Source: Flavobacteriaceae bacterium (GTDB taxonomy: Bacteria > Bacteroidota > Bacteroidia > Flavobacteriales > Flavobacteriaceae). From it: a stretch of 64,000 bases of DNA. The notes under the pieces are model-generated. The model saw only the letters and a list, made by a program, of their open reading frames with translations, made no database searches and was not told the DNA's origin. Location: NCBI GenBank assembly GCA_002746415.1, contig NVXD01000019.1, forward strand, positions 62,001 through 126,000, in the 5' to 3' direction. Made by a program: the position numbers and the translations under genes. Shown here in pieces: positions 8,262 through 17,915 of the stretch. Numbering within the stretch: position 1 is the stretch's first letter; every line of letters begins with the position of its first letter.

Positions 8262-10088
8262 CTAGGATTCAAAAGATTGCATGGTCACTAATTTTTGGTA
8301 CACGCCTTTTGATGCTAATAGTTCCTCATGAGATCCTTGTTCCACAATTTCTCCTTTCTGAAGTACAATAATTGTATTCGCTTTTTGTATGGTAGAAAGC
8401 CTATGTGCTATGACAATAGAGGTTCTGTTTTTCATCATTTTTTCTAATGCATCTTGTACCAAACGTTCGCTTTCGGTATCTAGGGCAGATGTAGCCTCGT
8501 CCAAGATCATAATAGGCGGATTTTTTAAAACTGCTCTTGCAATGGACAACCGCTGTTTTTGGCCTCCACTCAGTTTATTACCACTATCGCCAATGTTGGT
8601 GTCATAACCATTTGGTAGTGCAATGATGAACTCATGCGCATTTGCAATTTTTGCAGCACTTACAATTTCATCTTCACTTGCATTTTCTTTCCCTAAAGCA
8701 ATATTATTTTTTACTGTATCATTGAATAAAATAGAGTCTTGTGTAACCAATCCCATTAAATTACGAAGAGAATGTTTTGTTAAGTCTCTTATATCTTGTC
8801 CATCTATTAGAATTTCACCTTTGTTTACATCATAAAAACGGGTGACAAGATTGGCAATGGTAGATTTTCCACTTCCAGATTGCCCTACTAAAGCCACAGT
8901 GTGCCCTTTTTTCACTTTAATAGAAAAATCTTTCAGCACATATTCATCTTCATATTTAAAGGAGATATTTTCTAAAACTATAGCATTAGTGAATTCTTTT
9001 TTATGGATTGCGTTGGGTTTGTCTTTGAGTGGTGATGTAGTATTTAAAATTTCCAGTACACGCTCGGCTGCCGCATTCCCTTTTTTAACATTATAACTGG
9101 CTTTGCTAATGGCTTTTGCTGGAGTTAAAATATTATAAGCTAGACCAATATATACAATGAACATGCTAGGGTCTAGCGTCTTGTCTACCATTACCATATG
9201 CCCCCCATACCATAATAAAACGGCAATGACAGTTATGCCTAAAAACTCACTAGTTGGTGAGGCTAGGTTTTGTCTGTTCAGCAGGGTGTTAGAGAAATTA
9301 AAAAAACGTTTTGTAGAGGCTTTAAAGGTATTGTTGAATCTAGATTCAGAATTAAAAGCTTTAATAATACGAAGCCCTCCTAGGGTTTCTTCTATAATTG
9401 ATAAAAATTGCCCTTGTTCCTTTTGCACACTGTCCGATTTCTTTTTTAATGATTTACCAATCAATGAGATTAAAAAACCAGAAATGGGAATAAAAATAAA
9501 CACAAAAATTGTGAGTTTTACACTAATGGCAAACATTGTAATAACAGTAAATACAATAACAAGAGGTTCTCTTACAATTAATTCTAAAACGGATAAGAAC
9601 GAATGTTGAATTTCAAGAACATCTGTAGAAATACGCGCCATGATATCTCCTTTTCTTTTTTCAGAAAAATAAGAGAGCGGTAAATCTGTTATTTTATGGT
9701 ACAACTCATTTCTAACGTCTTTAAGAACCCCGTTCCTCAAAAAAGTAATAAAATACATGGCCAAATAATTGAATATGTTTTTGAGTAAAAACAATCCAAT
9801 TATAAGGGCAACCATAAAAATCAAAACATCATCATGACCTTCATTTGCTTTTTGGGTCACAAAATAATTTAGAGAATCTTCTACGTAATCTTTCAGTCCA
9901 GAATCCTCCCAAACGGGCTTTGTATTAAGGCGATCAGAAGGTTTTCCAAATAGTACTTTTAGCATTGGAAACAAGGAGACCATGGATAATGTTGCAAACA
10001 AGGCGTAAAAGATGTTGGCAATAATATTTAGAATTGCATAGCCTTTGTAGGGTTTTGCAAAACGAAGGATTTGTTTGAAATACTCCAT
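8262..10088 (-). CDS. MsbA-like ABC exporter, fused permease and ATPase
   Basis: 608 residues, the normal size for a half-transporter. Six membrane helices lie in residues 1-330 (about 17-40, 88-115, 170-210 and 280-325), followed by the nucleotide-binding domain. It has Walker A GQSGSGKS (402-409), Q-loop VTQDS (448-452), signature LSGGQ (506-510), Walker B IMILDE (526-531) and the switch histidine H562. All catalytic motifs are intact. It should work as a homodimer exporting a lipid, lipid-linked sugar or hydrophobic compound. Its ATG overlaps the mutase stop codon by one base (TAATG), so the two are translationally coupled. The substrate cannot be deduced. Confidence 0.92.
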   Translation of the reverse strand: MEYFKQILRFAKPYKGYAILNIIANIFYALFATLSMVSLFPMLKVLFGKPSDRLNTKPVWEDSGLKDYVEDSLNYFVTQKANEGHDDVLIFMVALIIGLFLLKNIFNYLAMYFITFLRNGVLKDVRNELYHKITDLPLSYFSEKRKGDIMARISTDVLEIQHSFLSVLELIVREPLVIVFTVITMFAISVKLTIFVFIFIPISGFLISLIGKSLKKKSDSVQKEQGQFLSIIEETLGGLRIIKAFNSESRFNNTFKASTKRFFNFSNTLLNRQNLASPTSEFLGITVIAVLLWYGGHMVMVDKTLDPSMFIVYIGLAYNILTPAKAISKASYNVKKGNAAAERVLEILNTTSPLKDKPNAIHKKEFTNAIVLENISFKYEDEYVLKDFSIKVKKGHTVALVGQSGSGKSTIANLVTRFYDVNKGEILIDGQDIRDLTKHSLRNLMGLVTQDSILFNDTVKNNIALGKENASEDEIVSAAKIANAHEFIIALPNGYDTNIGDSGNKLSGGQKQRLSIARAVLKNPPIMILDEATSALDTESERLVQDALEKMMKNRTSIVIAHRLSTIQKANTIIVLQKGEIVEQGSHEELLASKGVYQKLVTMQSFES

Positions 10089-11809
10089 TAATTTAATTTC
10101 AATTCTTTAAGAATTCCATCAATCTTGGAATCTAATGCCGCATCGACTAGCTTAAAGTCTGCTGCTTTTTCTAAAGTTGTATTTGTGCTAATATAAAATT
10201 TAACTTTAGGCTCTGTTCCACTGGGTCTGGCTGCTATTCTTGTGCCGTCTTCAGTAATGTATATTAATACGTTTGATTTTGGAATTACAATTTCTTTTTC
10301 TTCACCAGTTACTACATTTTTTGCAATAGATGTATTGTAATCTTCTACCCAAACAACTTTTGATCCTTGTACAGATGCCACAGGGTTTTCCTTAAACTCT
10401 ATCAGCATTTCTTTTATTTCATCAGCTCCACTCATTCCCTTTTTGGTAATGGAAATTAGTTTTTCCTTATAAAAGCCATAGTCGACATAGCAATCGATTA
10501 AGTCTTGGTAAAATGAACTACCATTGGCTTTTGCTTGCGACCCTATTTCGCAGGCTAGTAGTGTAGCCGTAACAGCATCTTTATCACGGACAAAATCACC
10601 TACCATATAACCAAAGCTTTCTTCACCACCACCAACAAAATGTTCTTCAGGAAAATCTTTTATCATTTTTCCTATCCATTTAAAACCAGTCAGTGATGTT
10701 TTATAGTTAATGCCATATGCGTTAGCTAGCTTTTCAACCATTGGGGTAGAAACTATTGTTGTGGCAATAAATTCATTTCCTATTAATCCTTTGGCTTTTT
10801 GTTGGTCCAATAAAAATTTGGTCATTAAAACCATGGTTTGGTTGCCATTAAGTAGCTCCATTTTTCCTTCCAGGTTGCGTACGGCAATACCTAAACGATC
10901 ACTATCTGGATCTGTCCCCACAACCATATCTGCTCCAATTTCTTCAGCTTTTTTAATGGCTATGGCCAATGCTTCCGGCTCCTCTGGATTGGGTGAGATT
11001 ACTGTCGGGAAATTGCCATCAGGGATGGCTTGTTCTTCAATAACAGTTACATTTTTGTACCCGGCACGTTTTAAAACTTCTGGAATTGCGGTTATGGATG
11101 TCCCATGGATTGAAGTGAAAACAATTTTGAAGTCATCCTTACCATCAGCATTAAAGCTTCCGTTTTTAACAGATTCCTCAAAGAAAGCTTCATCTACTTC
11201 CTTATCAATCAATTCAATTAAAGCATCGTTTGCATTAAATTTTATTTCCTCAAAGGATAACTTGTTTATTTCTGCTACTATTTTTTCATCCTGTGGAGGT
11301 ACAATTTGGCCACCATCTGCCCAATATACCTTATATCCATTATATTCTGGAGGATTGTGTGATGCCGTTAAAACAATTCCTGCTTGGCAACCCAAATATT
11401 TAACAGCGAAGGAAAGCTCAGGAGTCGTTCTTAGTTCAGAAAATAGAAAGACCTTTATGCCATTGGCAGAAAAAACATCTGCAACAATTTTTGCTAAAGT
11501 GTCACTATTGTGCCTGCAATCATAGGCAATGACTGCTTTAATAGTAGTATCAGAATACACTTCCTTAAGGTAATTGCTTAGTCCTTGAGTGTTTTTTCCA
11601 AGGGTGTATTTGTTTATTCTATTGGTGCCAACACCCATAATACCTCTCATACCACCGGTGCCAAATTCTAAATCTTTGTAGAAACGTTCCTTTAATTCCT
11701 CGGGATTATGAAGAATAAGGTCTTCAATTTCTTTTTTTGTATTTGCATCAAAAAAATCAGTTAACCAAGTTTGTGCAGTTTTTAAGGCGGAATTTGCTGT
11801 GTGGTTCAT
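10088..11809 (-). CDS. Phosphoglucomutase / phosphomannomutase
   Basis: Alpha-D-phosphohexomutase that moves phosphate between C1 and C6 of hexose phosphates, supplying glucose-1-phosphate or mannose-1-phosphate for glycan synthesis. It is 573 residues from the ATG at 11809. A TTG two codons earlier is in frame but less likely. Key motifs are FGTGGMRG near residue 49, phosphoserine loop TASHNP (Ser150), metal site DPDSDR (300-305), sugar-binding GGGEESFGY, and phosphate-binding RPSGTEPK near the C terminus. All four domains are complete. It is coupled to the downstream exporter gene. Confidence 0.93.
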   Translation of the reverse strand: MNHTANSALKTAQTWLTDFFDANTKKEIEDLILHNPEELKERFYKDLEFGTGGMRGIMGVGTNRINKYTLGKNTQGLSNYLKEVYSDTTIKAVIAYDCRHNSDTLAKIVADVFSANGIKVFLFSELRTTPELSFAVKYLGCQAGIVLTASHNPPEYNGYKVYWADGGQIVPPQDEKIVAEINKLSFEEIKFNANDALIELIDKEVDEAFFEESVKNGSFNADGKDDFKIVFTSIHGTSITAIPEVLKRAGYKNVTVIEEQAIPDGNFPTVISPNPEEPEALAIAIKKAEEIGADMVVGTDPDSDRLGIAVRNLEGKMELLNGNQTMVLMTKFLLDQQKAKGLIGNEFIATTIVSTPMVEKLANAYGINYKTSLTGFKWIGKMIKDFPEEHFVGGGEESFGYMVGDFVRDKDAVTATLLACEIGSQAKANGSSFYQDLIDCYVDYGFYKEKLISITKKGMSGADEIKEMLIEFKENPVASVQGSKVVWVEDYNTSIAKNVVTGEEKEIVIPKSNVLIYITEDGTRIAARPSGTEPKVKFYISTNTTLEKAADFKLVDAALDSKIDGILKELKLN

Positions 11810-11975
11810 GAACAAAGATAAGTTTTGGTAAAGTTACGTTAGAATTTTATTTTTTTGTTGGTTAAGGATGATTTTCATGCCATTTAACTATGGTTGAAGG
11901 GTTTGTAACGTAGAATTTTTATATGATTGATAAAGATGGTATTTTTAAGAGTTTTAAAAATCCCTAAGTTTTATT

Positions 11976-14615
11976 ATGAAACAAGTCCTATGCTTCTTTA
12001 TGTGTTTGTTTGCACTTACTGTTTACGGACAGCGGGAAGCTTCTAATTGGTACTTTGGCACACATGCTGGATTGGATTTTAATTCTGGCATCCCTCAAGT
12101 GTTAAATGGGGGACAGATAAGGACAGTGGAAGGTTGTGAGACCTTTTCAGATGCTAATGGCAATCTTCTTTTTTATACTGAAGGGAATACGGTATGGAAT
12201 CGTTCTCATCAAATAATGCCAAATGGTACAGGTCTTGGAGGAAGTTTTTCAACCACTCAGTCTGCATTAGTGGTACCACACCCTATATTGAGCAATATAT
12301 TTTATGTTTTCACCCCTGATGATGCTTTGGCATATCGTCTAGATCAAGCCAACGGATTCAATTATTCTGTAATAGATATGTCCTTAGATGGTGGCAATGG
12401 GGATGTTACAACCAAGAATATTGATTTACTCCCAAATAGCTCAGAAAAAGTGACTGCAGTAGGTAGTCCAGATGGTAGTTTTTATTGGGTTATTACACAA
12501 TACGAAAATAAGTTTTATGCCTATAAAATTGATGCTGCTGGTGTAAATACTACACCAGTCGTTACAACAATTGGCCCACTAATTGATGATTTTGAAAACA
12601 TTAGAGGAAGTTTAAAAATATCTCCAAACGGGGATAAATTGGCTATAGCACATACCATATTGGTGCCTGAATATCAAGGGATGTTATATCTATTTGATTT
12701 TAATGTAAATACAGGGGTGGTAAGCAATTCCCAATTGTTAGGTAATGATAGAATTTATTATGGTGTAGAGTTTTCCTCTAATTCTTCCAAGCTATATGCC
12801 AGCGGAATGGAATTAATAGAAGAGAATGGGATGAGGGAAACTGGAAATTTGGAAATTGTTCAGTTTGATTTAGATGAGGCCAATATTCCTGCATCGGAAT
12901 ATACAGTGGCAAATTTTCCACCAGGAATAGCGCATGAGATAGCTGGGGCGTTACAGATTGCAATTGATAAAAAAATATACCATGCTGTTCCAAGTGGTGA
13001 ATTATCAGTGATTAGGACACCAAACCTGAAAGGTATTGATAGTGATTTTAGATTGTTTGAAGTTGATTTAAATCCAGGCTCTGCTACGTATGGACTTCCT
13101 CCATTTATACAATCATTTTTCGAAACTATTGTGACCATTGAAAATTTTTGTGAAGGAGAAGCAACGACTTTTACAACAGACGCACCAGGAGGTATACAAT
13201 CCATGAGCTGGGATTTTGGGGACCCTGCTTCCGGGAGTGATAACTTTTCTACCAATATTAGCCCAACCCATGTTTATAGTACTCATGGGGTTTTTACGAT
13301 TAATTTAGATGTAATTTATACAAATGGATCTTCAAGAACGTTTGTAGAGTTTGTTGAAATAGCTGAACTACCCAATGTAAATAATTCTGTAGAATTGGTT
13401 CAATGTGATGTTGACGGGGTAGCAGATGGAATAACCCTCTTTAATCTTTATGAAGCAATAGAAATAGTTGGTAATGGAAATGAAGATATGAATGGACTCT
13501 TTTTTTTAACCATGGCAGATGCCTTGTCCAATACCAACCAATTGCCAGCCATTGGGTATCAGAATATTGCAAATGGGCAAGTAATTTACGCTAGGGTTTT
13601 TGAAAATGCAGAATGCCATGTTATTGTGGAGATAATACTTACTGTACGTGCTATGTCTGACTTAGGAACTTATGATCGCATTGAATTGTGTGACTTGGTT
13701 TCAACGTTTCTTGTCTCTAAAATTAATCTTTTGGATGCTTATGATTATATAAGCAGTGAATTTCCGGGTAATGAATCTATTGAATTATTTAGTTCTCAAG
13801 GGGATGCATTAATGGAGTTAGATTCCTTACCTCTGGAAGAACATTTATTTGGACTATTGGATCCATGGTCTGTTTTTTTTAGAATAGAAAATGGTAATTC
13901 TTGTGACTATATAGGTAAGCTTGAGTTTGATATTATTCAACAACCAGAATTCGAGAAAAATGTGGCAATTGACCTTTGTAATAATGAAGCCACGCTTAGT
14001 GCACCTGAGGGTTTTTCTCAATATTCATGGTCTAATGGTGGAGTAGGGCAATCAATAATTGTTTATGATGTTGGATCATATGAAGTAACTTTTTACAAAG
14101 GAGAATGTAGTAGTACTCAATATTTTGAAGTATTGGAAACTCCTGAAATTGGAATTAACCAAATTGAGGTTAATGATTTCAAAACGATTAATAATGAAAT
14201 AATTATCCATTTAGAACAAATTGATGAAGATGTACTATACTCAATAAATGGGGGTATAGATTATCAAACTTCAAATAGTTTCAGTCGCTTAAGTCCAGGA
14301 GTGTATGAAATCAGTGTCACTAATAATTGCACTATTATAAAGGAAACTATTGTGGTAGGTGGTTTAGATTCTTTTTTCACCCCAAATAATGATGGTATAA
14401 ATGATATTTGGACGCTAACTAATGCTGAGTTTTTTCCAAATTTTGAAATTTCAATATTTGATAGGTATGGACAACTAGTAACAGTTTTTAATGATGCTCT
14501 GCACGGATGGGATGGGATGCACAATAGTCGCTCAATGCCCTCAAATGATTATTGGTACCAGCTTGAGTTGGAAAATGGGAGGATAATAAAAGGACACTTT
14601 GCTTTAAAGCGCTAA
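11976..14615 (+). CDS. Large secreted PKD-domain protein with T9SS type B sorting signal
   Basis: 879 residues. The signal peptide ends near ALTVYGQ. The first 370 residues form a beta-propeller-like region with repeated segments (SPDGSFYWVITQY, SPNGDKLAIAHT). A PKD domain follows at about 400-465, with the hallmark WDFGD. Repetitive beta-rich modules fill the middle. The C terminus is a gliding-motility type sorting domain: FFTPNNDGINDIWTL, then ISIFDRYGQLV, and the end KGHFALKR. This type B signal marks export through the outer membrane by the type IX system and attachment to or release from the cell surface. No enzyme motif is visible. A role in adhesion, gliding or surface binding is inferred. 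Its stop codon overlaps that of the convergent glycosyltransferase gene in CTAA. Confidence 0.85.
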   Translation: MKQVLCFFMCLFALTVYGQREASNWYFGTHAGLDFNSGIPQVLNGGQIRTVEGCETFSDANGNLLFYTEGNTVWNRSHQIMPNGTGLGGSFSTTQSALVVPHPILSNIFYVFTPDDALAYRLDQANGFNYSVIDMSLDGGNGDVTTKNIDLLPNSSEKVTAVGSPDGSFYWVITQYENKFYAYKIDAAGVNTTPVVTTIGPLIDDFENIRGSLKISPNGDKLAIAHTILVPEYQGMLYLFDFNVNTGVVSNSQLLGNDRIYYGVEFSSNSSKLYASGMELIEENGMRETGNLEIVQFDLDEANIPASEYTVANFPPGIAHEIAGALQIAIDKKIYHAVPSGELSVIRTPNLKGIDSDFRLFEVDLNPGSATYGLPPFIQSFFETIVTIENFCEGEATTFTTDAPGGIQSMSWDFGDPASGSDNFSTNISPTHVYSTHGVFTINLDVIYTNGSSRTFVEFVEIAELPNVNNSVELVQCDVDGVADGITLFNLYEAIEIVGNGNEDMNGLFFLTMADALSNTNQLPAIGYQNIANGQVIYARVFENAECHVIVEIILTVRAMSDLGTYDRIELCDLVSTFLVSKINLLDAYDYISSEFPGNESIELFSSQGDALMELDSLPLEEHLFGLLDPWSVFFRIENGNSCDYIGKLEFDIIQQPEFEKNVAIDLCNNEATLSAPEGFSQYSWSNGGVGQSIIVYDVGSYEVTFYKGECSSTQYFEVLETPEIGINQIEVNDFKTINNEIIIHLEQIDEDVLYSINGGIDYQTSNSFSRLSPGVYEISVTNNCTIIKETIVVGGLDSFFTPNNDGINDIWTLTNAEFFPNFEISIFDRYGQLVTVFNDALHGWDGMHNSRSMPSNDYWYQLELENGRIIKGHFALKR

Positions 14616-15559
14616 GTATTTAATGTTTTGTCAATAGTGTAGTTGGCTTTATTTTGTTTGCTTCGTAAAATAATTTCTCCTAAAAATCCAGCCAAGAAGA
14701 ATTGCGTTCCTATGACCATTGAAAAAAGAGCAATAAAGAATTGTGGACGATCGGTAATAAGCCTACCCTCCTTATGGATAAACAATTTGTCAATGCCAAG
14801 ATAAAGAGAAAATCCAAACCCAATAATAAACATTAAAACTCCTAATGCCCCAAAAAGGTGCATGGGCCGCCTACCAAATTTAGAAACAAACCAAATGGTG
14901 ATTAGATCCAGAAATCCATTTATAAACCGTTCCATACCAAATTTTGTTTTTCCATATTTTCTTGCCTGGTGTTGCACTACTTTCTCTCCAATATTTGAAA
15001 ACCCTGCGTTTTTTGCCAATACTGGGATATAGCGATGCATTTCTCCAGACACTTCAATGGTTTTTACTACATTTTTTCTGTATGCTTTTAATCCGCAATT
15101 AAAGTCATGTAATTTAACACCAGAAGTCTTTTGTGCCGCCCAATTAAATAGTTTAGACGGTAAATTTTTCGAGATAATAGAATCATATCTTTTTTTCTTC
15201 CAACCAGAAACTAAATCATAATTTTCTTTAACAATTAAATTATAAAGTTCGGGGATTTCTTCTGGATTGTCCTGCAAATCGGCATCCATAGTAATGATGA
15301 CATCACCTTTAACTGTGTTGAAACCTGCATGCAAGGCTTGCGACTTTCCAAAATTGGTAAGAAAATGTATTCCCCTTACATTCGGATTTTTTTTTGCAAG
15401 TTGGGAGATTATTTCCCAAGAATTGTCTGTGCTACCATCATCAATAAAAAGAATTTCATATAAAAAATTATTGGATTGCATCACAGATACAATCCAATCA
15501 TGTAGTTCTTTTATAGATTCTTCCTCATTAAGTAATGGGATTACTATTGATAAATTCAT
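14612..15559 (-). CDS. Family 2 glycosyltransferase, dolichol-phosphate-mannose synthase type
   Basis: 315 residues. The GT-A catalytic domain comes first (LSIVIPLLNEEESI at 3-16, FIDDGSTDNS at 38-47), with DxD metal site D92-A-D94 in TMDADLQDNPEE. Two membrane helices follow at about 230-256 and 268-295. This is the layout of polyprenyl-phosphate glycosyltransferases such as ArnC, GtrB and DPMS-like enzymes, which load a sugar onto a lipid carrier at the inner membrane. The donor sugar is unknown. It sits 36 bases downstream of a DUF4199 gene on the same strand, a pairing I recall from other Flavobacteria. Confidence 0.88.
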   Translation of the reverse strand: MNLSIVIPLLNEEESIKELHDWIVSVMQSNNFLYEILFIDDGSTDNSWEIISQLAKKNPNVRGIHFLTNFGKSQALHAGFNTVKGDVIITMDADLQDNPEEIPELYNLIVKENYDLVSGWKKKRYDSIISKNLPSKLFNWAAQKTSGVKLHDFNCGLKAYRKNVVKTIEVSGEMHRYIPVLAKNAGFSNIGEKVVQHQARKYGKTKFGMERFINGFLDLITIWFVSKFGRRPMHLFGALGVLMFIIGFGFSLYLGIDKLFIHKEGRLITDRPQFFIALFSMVIGTQFFLAGFLGEIILRSKQNKANYTIDKTLNT

Positions 15560-15595
15560 AGGGTACTTGTGAAAATCAATTCAAAAGTACAAATA

Positions 15596-16117
15596 TTAAT
15601 AGTCAGGTTTTGCTTTTTTAAGAATCAATCCTCCAATTAATCCAGCTACTAACCCTATGATAACTTGAAAGAGTATGCCTACTATCAAAAAAACTGAAAA
15701 AAACTTTTTTTGGATTTCAATTCCTTGATCTATTTGTTCAGAAGTAAGTTTTGGATTGGCTTCCAAAGCTTGTTGTTTCCCAATTTCATAACTGTTTACC
15801 ATAAAATCTGGTTCAATAAAATTAGAGAAGACAAGAAAATAGAGGGTGCCTATAATCCCCCCAATAAGAGCTACACCAGCACCAATTTTTAACGCCTCTG
15901 ATAATTTTAAAAAGCCCTCATTTACCTTTTTAAATTGAACTACACCAATTACAGCTGCTGCAATTATAAATAAAAATTGAACGCCTTGAACAGCGAAGCC
16001 CCTTTCATATTGCATGTCCATAGAAAACAGCATAAGGGAAAATACTATTAGGATAATACCCAATAAGGTACCATATGTAAGAATAATTTTTTTTGGTTTA
16101 ATTTGAATTTCTTCCAT
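15596..16117 (-). CDS. DUF4199 family four-helix membrane protein
   Basis: 173 residues with four hydrophobic segments, at about 13-32, 44-60, 76-98 and 142-165. The loop before the last helix is charged (KQQALEANPKLTSEQIDQGIEIQ). This matches the Bacteroidota-specific DUF4199 family, whose function is unknown. It is cotranscribed with the polyprenyl-phosphate glycosyltransferase downstream, which hints at a link to lipid-linked sugar metabolism. That link is inference. It is divergent from rpmE. Confidence 0.75.
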   Translation of the reverse strand: MEEIQIKPKKIILTYGTLLGIILIVFSLMLFSMDMQYERGFAVQGVQFLFIIAAAVIGVVQFKKVNEGFLKLSEALKIGAGVALIGGIIGTLYFLVFSNFIEPDFMVNSYEIGKQQALEANPKLTSEQIDQGIEIQKKFFSVFLIVGILFQVIIGLVAGLIGGLILKKAKPDY

Positions 16118-16140
16118 TATTATGTATAATTTTTAGTTGA

Positions 16141-16185
16141 TTGTTTGATTAGTGTCAAATAGTGTAATTTTGTTACACCAAACAA
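16141..16185. promoter_or_regulatory. Nested inverted repeats in the DUF4199 / rpmE divergent region
   Basis: TTGTTTG (16141-16147) pairs with CAAACAA (16179-16185), enclosing GTGTAA (16162-16167) paired with TTACAC (16173-16178). The inner dyad is tight, with a 5-base spacer. Position between two divergent promoters suggests an operator, but no regulator is identified. Confidence 0.3.
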
Positions 16186-16242
16186 GATACAATTTTTTCG
16201 TAGTAGCTAAATATGTTAGTTTTTATTTTTTTCTTGTGACTA

Positions 16243-16274
16243 TTGCAAGGTTTTATATTTTTTTTGTAAATTTG
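16243..16274 (+). promoter_or_regulatory. Promoter of rpmE
   Basis: TTG at 16243-16245 and TAAATTTG at 16267-16274, separated by 21 bases, match the Bacteroidota -33/-7 consensus. Transcription would begin near 16281, about 30 bases before the rpmE start. Confidence 0.6.
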
Positions 16275-16310
16275 CACCTCTAAAATCAGTAGGTTTAAAG
16301 TACAGTAACA

Positions 16311-16562
16311 ATGAGAAAAGGAATTCACCCAGAAAATTATAGATTAGTAGCTTTTAAAGACATGTCTAATGAAGATGTTTTTTTAACAAAGTCTACGGCA
16401 AACACAAAAGAAAGTTTAGAAATTGATGGCGTTGAATATCCATTGATTAAATTAGAAATTTCTAGGACATCACATCCTTTTTATACTGGTAAAGCCAAAT
16501 TGGTTGATACTGCTGGTAGAATTGATAAATTTAAGAACAAATACAAGAAGTTCAGCAAATAA
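16311..16562 (+). CDS. rpmE: 50S ribosomal protein L31, type B
   Basis: 83 residues beginning MRKGIHPENYRLVAFKDM and containing TSHPFYTGKAKLVDTAGRID, typical of bL31 type B. The four cysteines that bind zinc in type A L31 are absent; the protein has no cysteine at all. In species with both forms the zinc-free version replaces the zinc form under zinc limitation; here it may simply be the main copy. It is monocistronic, with a clear promoter and terminator. Confidence 0.95.
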   Translation: MRKGIHPENYRLVAFKDMSNEDVFLTKSTANTKESLEIDGVEYPLIKLEISRTSHPFYTGKAKLVDTAGRIDKFKNKYKKFSK

Positions 16563-16587
16563 TAAATTACTCATTATAGAGTTATTA

Positions 16588-16624
16588 AGTCACGTTCCTA
16601 TTGTTTTAGGAGCGTGACTTTTTT
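16588..16624 (+). terminator. Rho-independent terminator after rpmE
   Basis: A 13-bp stem (16588-16600 with 16607-16619, one G-T pair) closes a 6-base loop and is followed by a run of T. It separates rpmE from the GlmU-like gene. Confidence 0.85.
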
Positions 16625-16646
16625 ACTTTTATAAAAATCCATACTC

Positions 16647-17822
16647 ATGAATTATATTCTTTTTGATGGTGCTGTTAGAAATGCCTTACTTCCATTTACT
16701 TTTACGAGACCAGTAGCGGATATAAGAATAGGAATCTTAACTATTCGTGAAAAGTGGGAGGAATACCTTGGGAATACCACCACAACAATTACAGAAGATT
16801 ATTTGTCGGACAAATATCCAATGGTGGAAATGAGTGAAAATGTATTGATTAATGCATCTTTTTTACCAAGTACAGAATTTGTAGAGCAGGTGCAGCATCT
16901 TGGAGAGAATGAAGCAATACTTTTTGAAGAGGAAATTGTTGCCTTTTATACTACGGAAACACAGGAAAAAGTAGATTTCTCAACGTATAAAACCATAAAT
17001 TTAAAAGGGAATGTTTTGCGCATAGAAAACACTTGGGATATTTTTTCCAAAAACGATGCAGCATTGCAAGCTGATTTTGATTTAATGACTAAGGGTAGAA
17101 AAAGTGAACCCATTCCTAGTACTAATACGGTAATGAATGTGGAGAACATATTTTTGGAAGAAGGAGCTAAAGTCGAATGTTGTATTCTAAATGCGACTGC
17201 TGGTCCTATTTATTTGGGTAAGGATTCTGAAGTTATGGAAGGAAGTGTTATTAGAGGTGGTTTTGCGCTTTGTAATCATTCAACGGTTAAAATGGGGGCA
17301 AAAATTTATGGACCTACTACCATAGGGCCGCATTCCAAAATAGGAGGAGAAGTCAATAATGTGGTTCTTTTTGGATATTCTAATAAGGGGCATGAAGGCT
17401 TTTTAGGTAACTCTGTTCTAGGAGAGTGGTGTAATATAGGAGCTGATACAAATACCTCTAACATGAAAAACAATTATGCAGAGGTTCGTTTGTGGAATTA
17501 TGAAACTGAAGGTTTTACCAAAACTGGAGTTCAATTTTGCGGTTTAATGATGGGGGATCACAGTAAATGTGGCATAAATACAATGTTTAATACAGGAACT
17601 GTGATAGGTGTAAGTGCTAATATTTTTGGTTCTGGTTACCCTCGAAATTTTGTACCAAGTTTTAGTTGGGGCGGCGCATCTGGCTTTTCAACCTATTTGC
17701 CAAAAAAAGCTTTCGAAACGGCTACAATAATGATGGATAGGAGAGGTATAAAGTTTGATGAAAAAGAAGAGGCCATTCTAAACCACGTTTTTGAAGAAAG
17801 TAAGCCTTGGCGTAAAAGTTAA
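16647..17822 (+). CDS. Alternative GlmU-like sugar nucleotidyltransferase / acetyltransferase
   Basis: 391 residues. The N-terminal half resembles a nucleotidyltransferase but opens with LFDGAVRNALLPFTFTRP instead of the canonical LAGGxGTRxxP loop. The second half is a left-handed beta helix with hexapeptide repeats (VIRGGFALCNHSTVKMGAKI, GPHSKIGGEVNNVV, GEWCNIGADTNTSNMKNNY) as in GlmU. This fits the Bacteroidota family modelled as alternative UDP-N-acetylglucosamine diphosphorylase / glucosamine-1-phosphate acetyltransferase, from memory of that family. It would make UDP-GlcNAc for peptidoglycan and LPS in the cytosol. The non-standard loop leaves the exact reaction uncertain. Confidence 0.75.
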   Translation: MNYILFDGAVRNALLPFTFTRPVADIRIGILTIREKWEEYLGNTTTTITEDYLSDKYPMVEMSENVLINASFLPSTEFVEQVQHLGENEAILFEEEIVAFYTTETQEKVDFSTYKTINLKGNVLRIENTWDIFSKNDAALQADFDLMTKGRKSEPIPSTNTVMNVENIFLEEGAKVECCILNATAGPIYLGKDSEVMEGSVIRGGFALCNHSTVKMGAKIYGPTTIGPHSKIGGEVNNVVLFGYSNKGHEGFLGNSVLGEWCNIGADTNTSNMKNNYAEVRLWNYETEGFTKTGVQFCGLMMGDHSKCGINTMFNTGTVIGVSANIFGSGYPRNFVPSFSWGGASGFSTYLPKKAFETATIMMDRRGIKFDEKEEAILNHVFEESKPWRKS

Positions 17823-17880
17823 TCTTGTTACAATCAATTGTACTTTGTTTCTACTCACGCCAAATAAATACAGAACTTCT

Positions 17881-17888
17881 TATCTTTG
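17881..17888 (+). promoter_or_regulatory. Probable -7 box for mtaB
   Basis: TATCTTTG matches TAnnTTTG and sits 27 bases ahead of the mtaB ATG. No TTG at standard spacing is seen. Confidence 0.4.
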
Positions 17889-17915
17889 CACTCCTTTTGA
17901 AGGAAATTTGTACCA

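Noticed and set aside
10710-11525. 271-codon open frame antisense to the phosphohexomutase gene
   Set aside because: It lies wholly inside a well-supported gene; Ser/Pro-rich translation typical of the antisense frame of a conserved gene.
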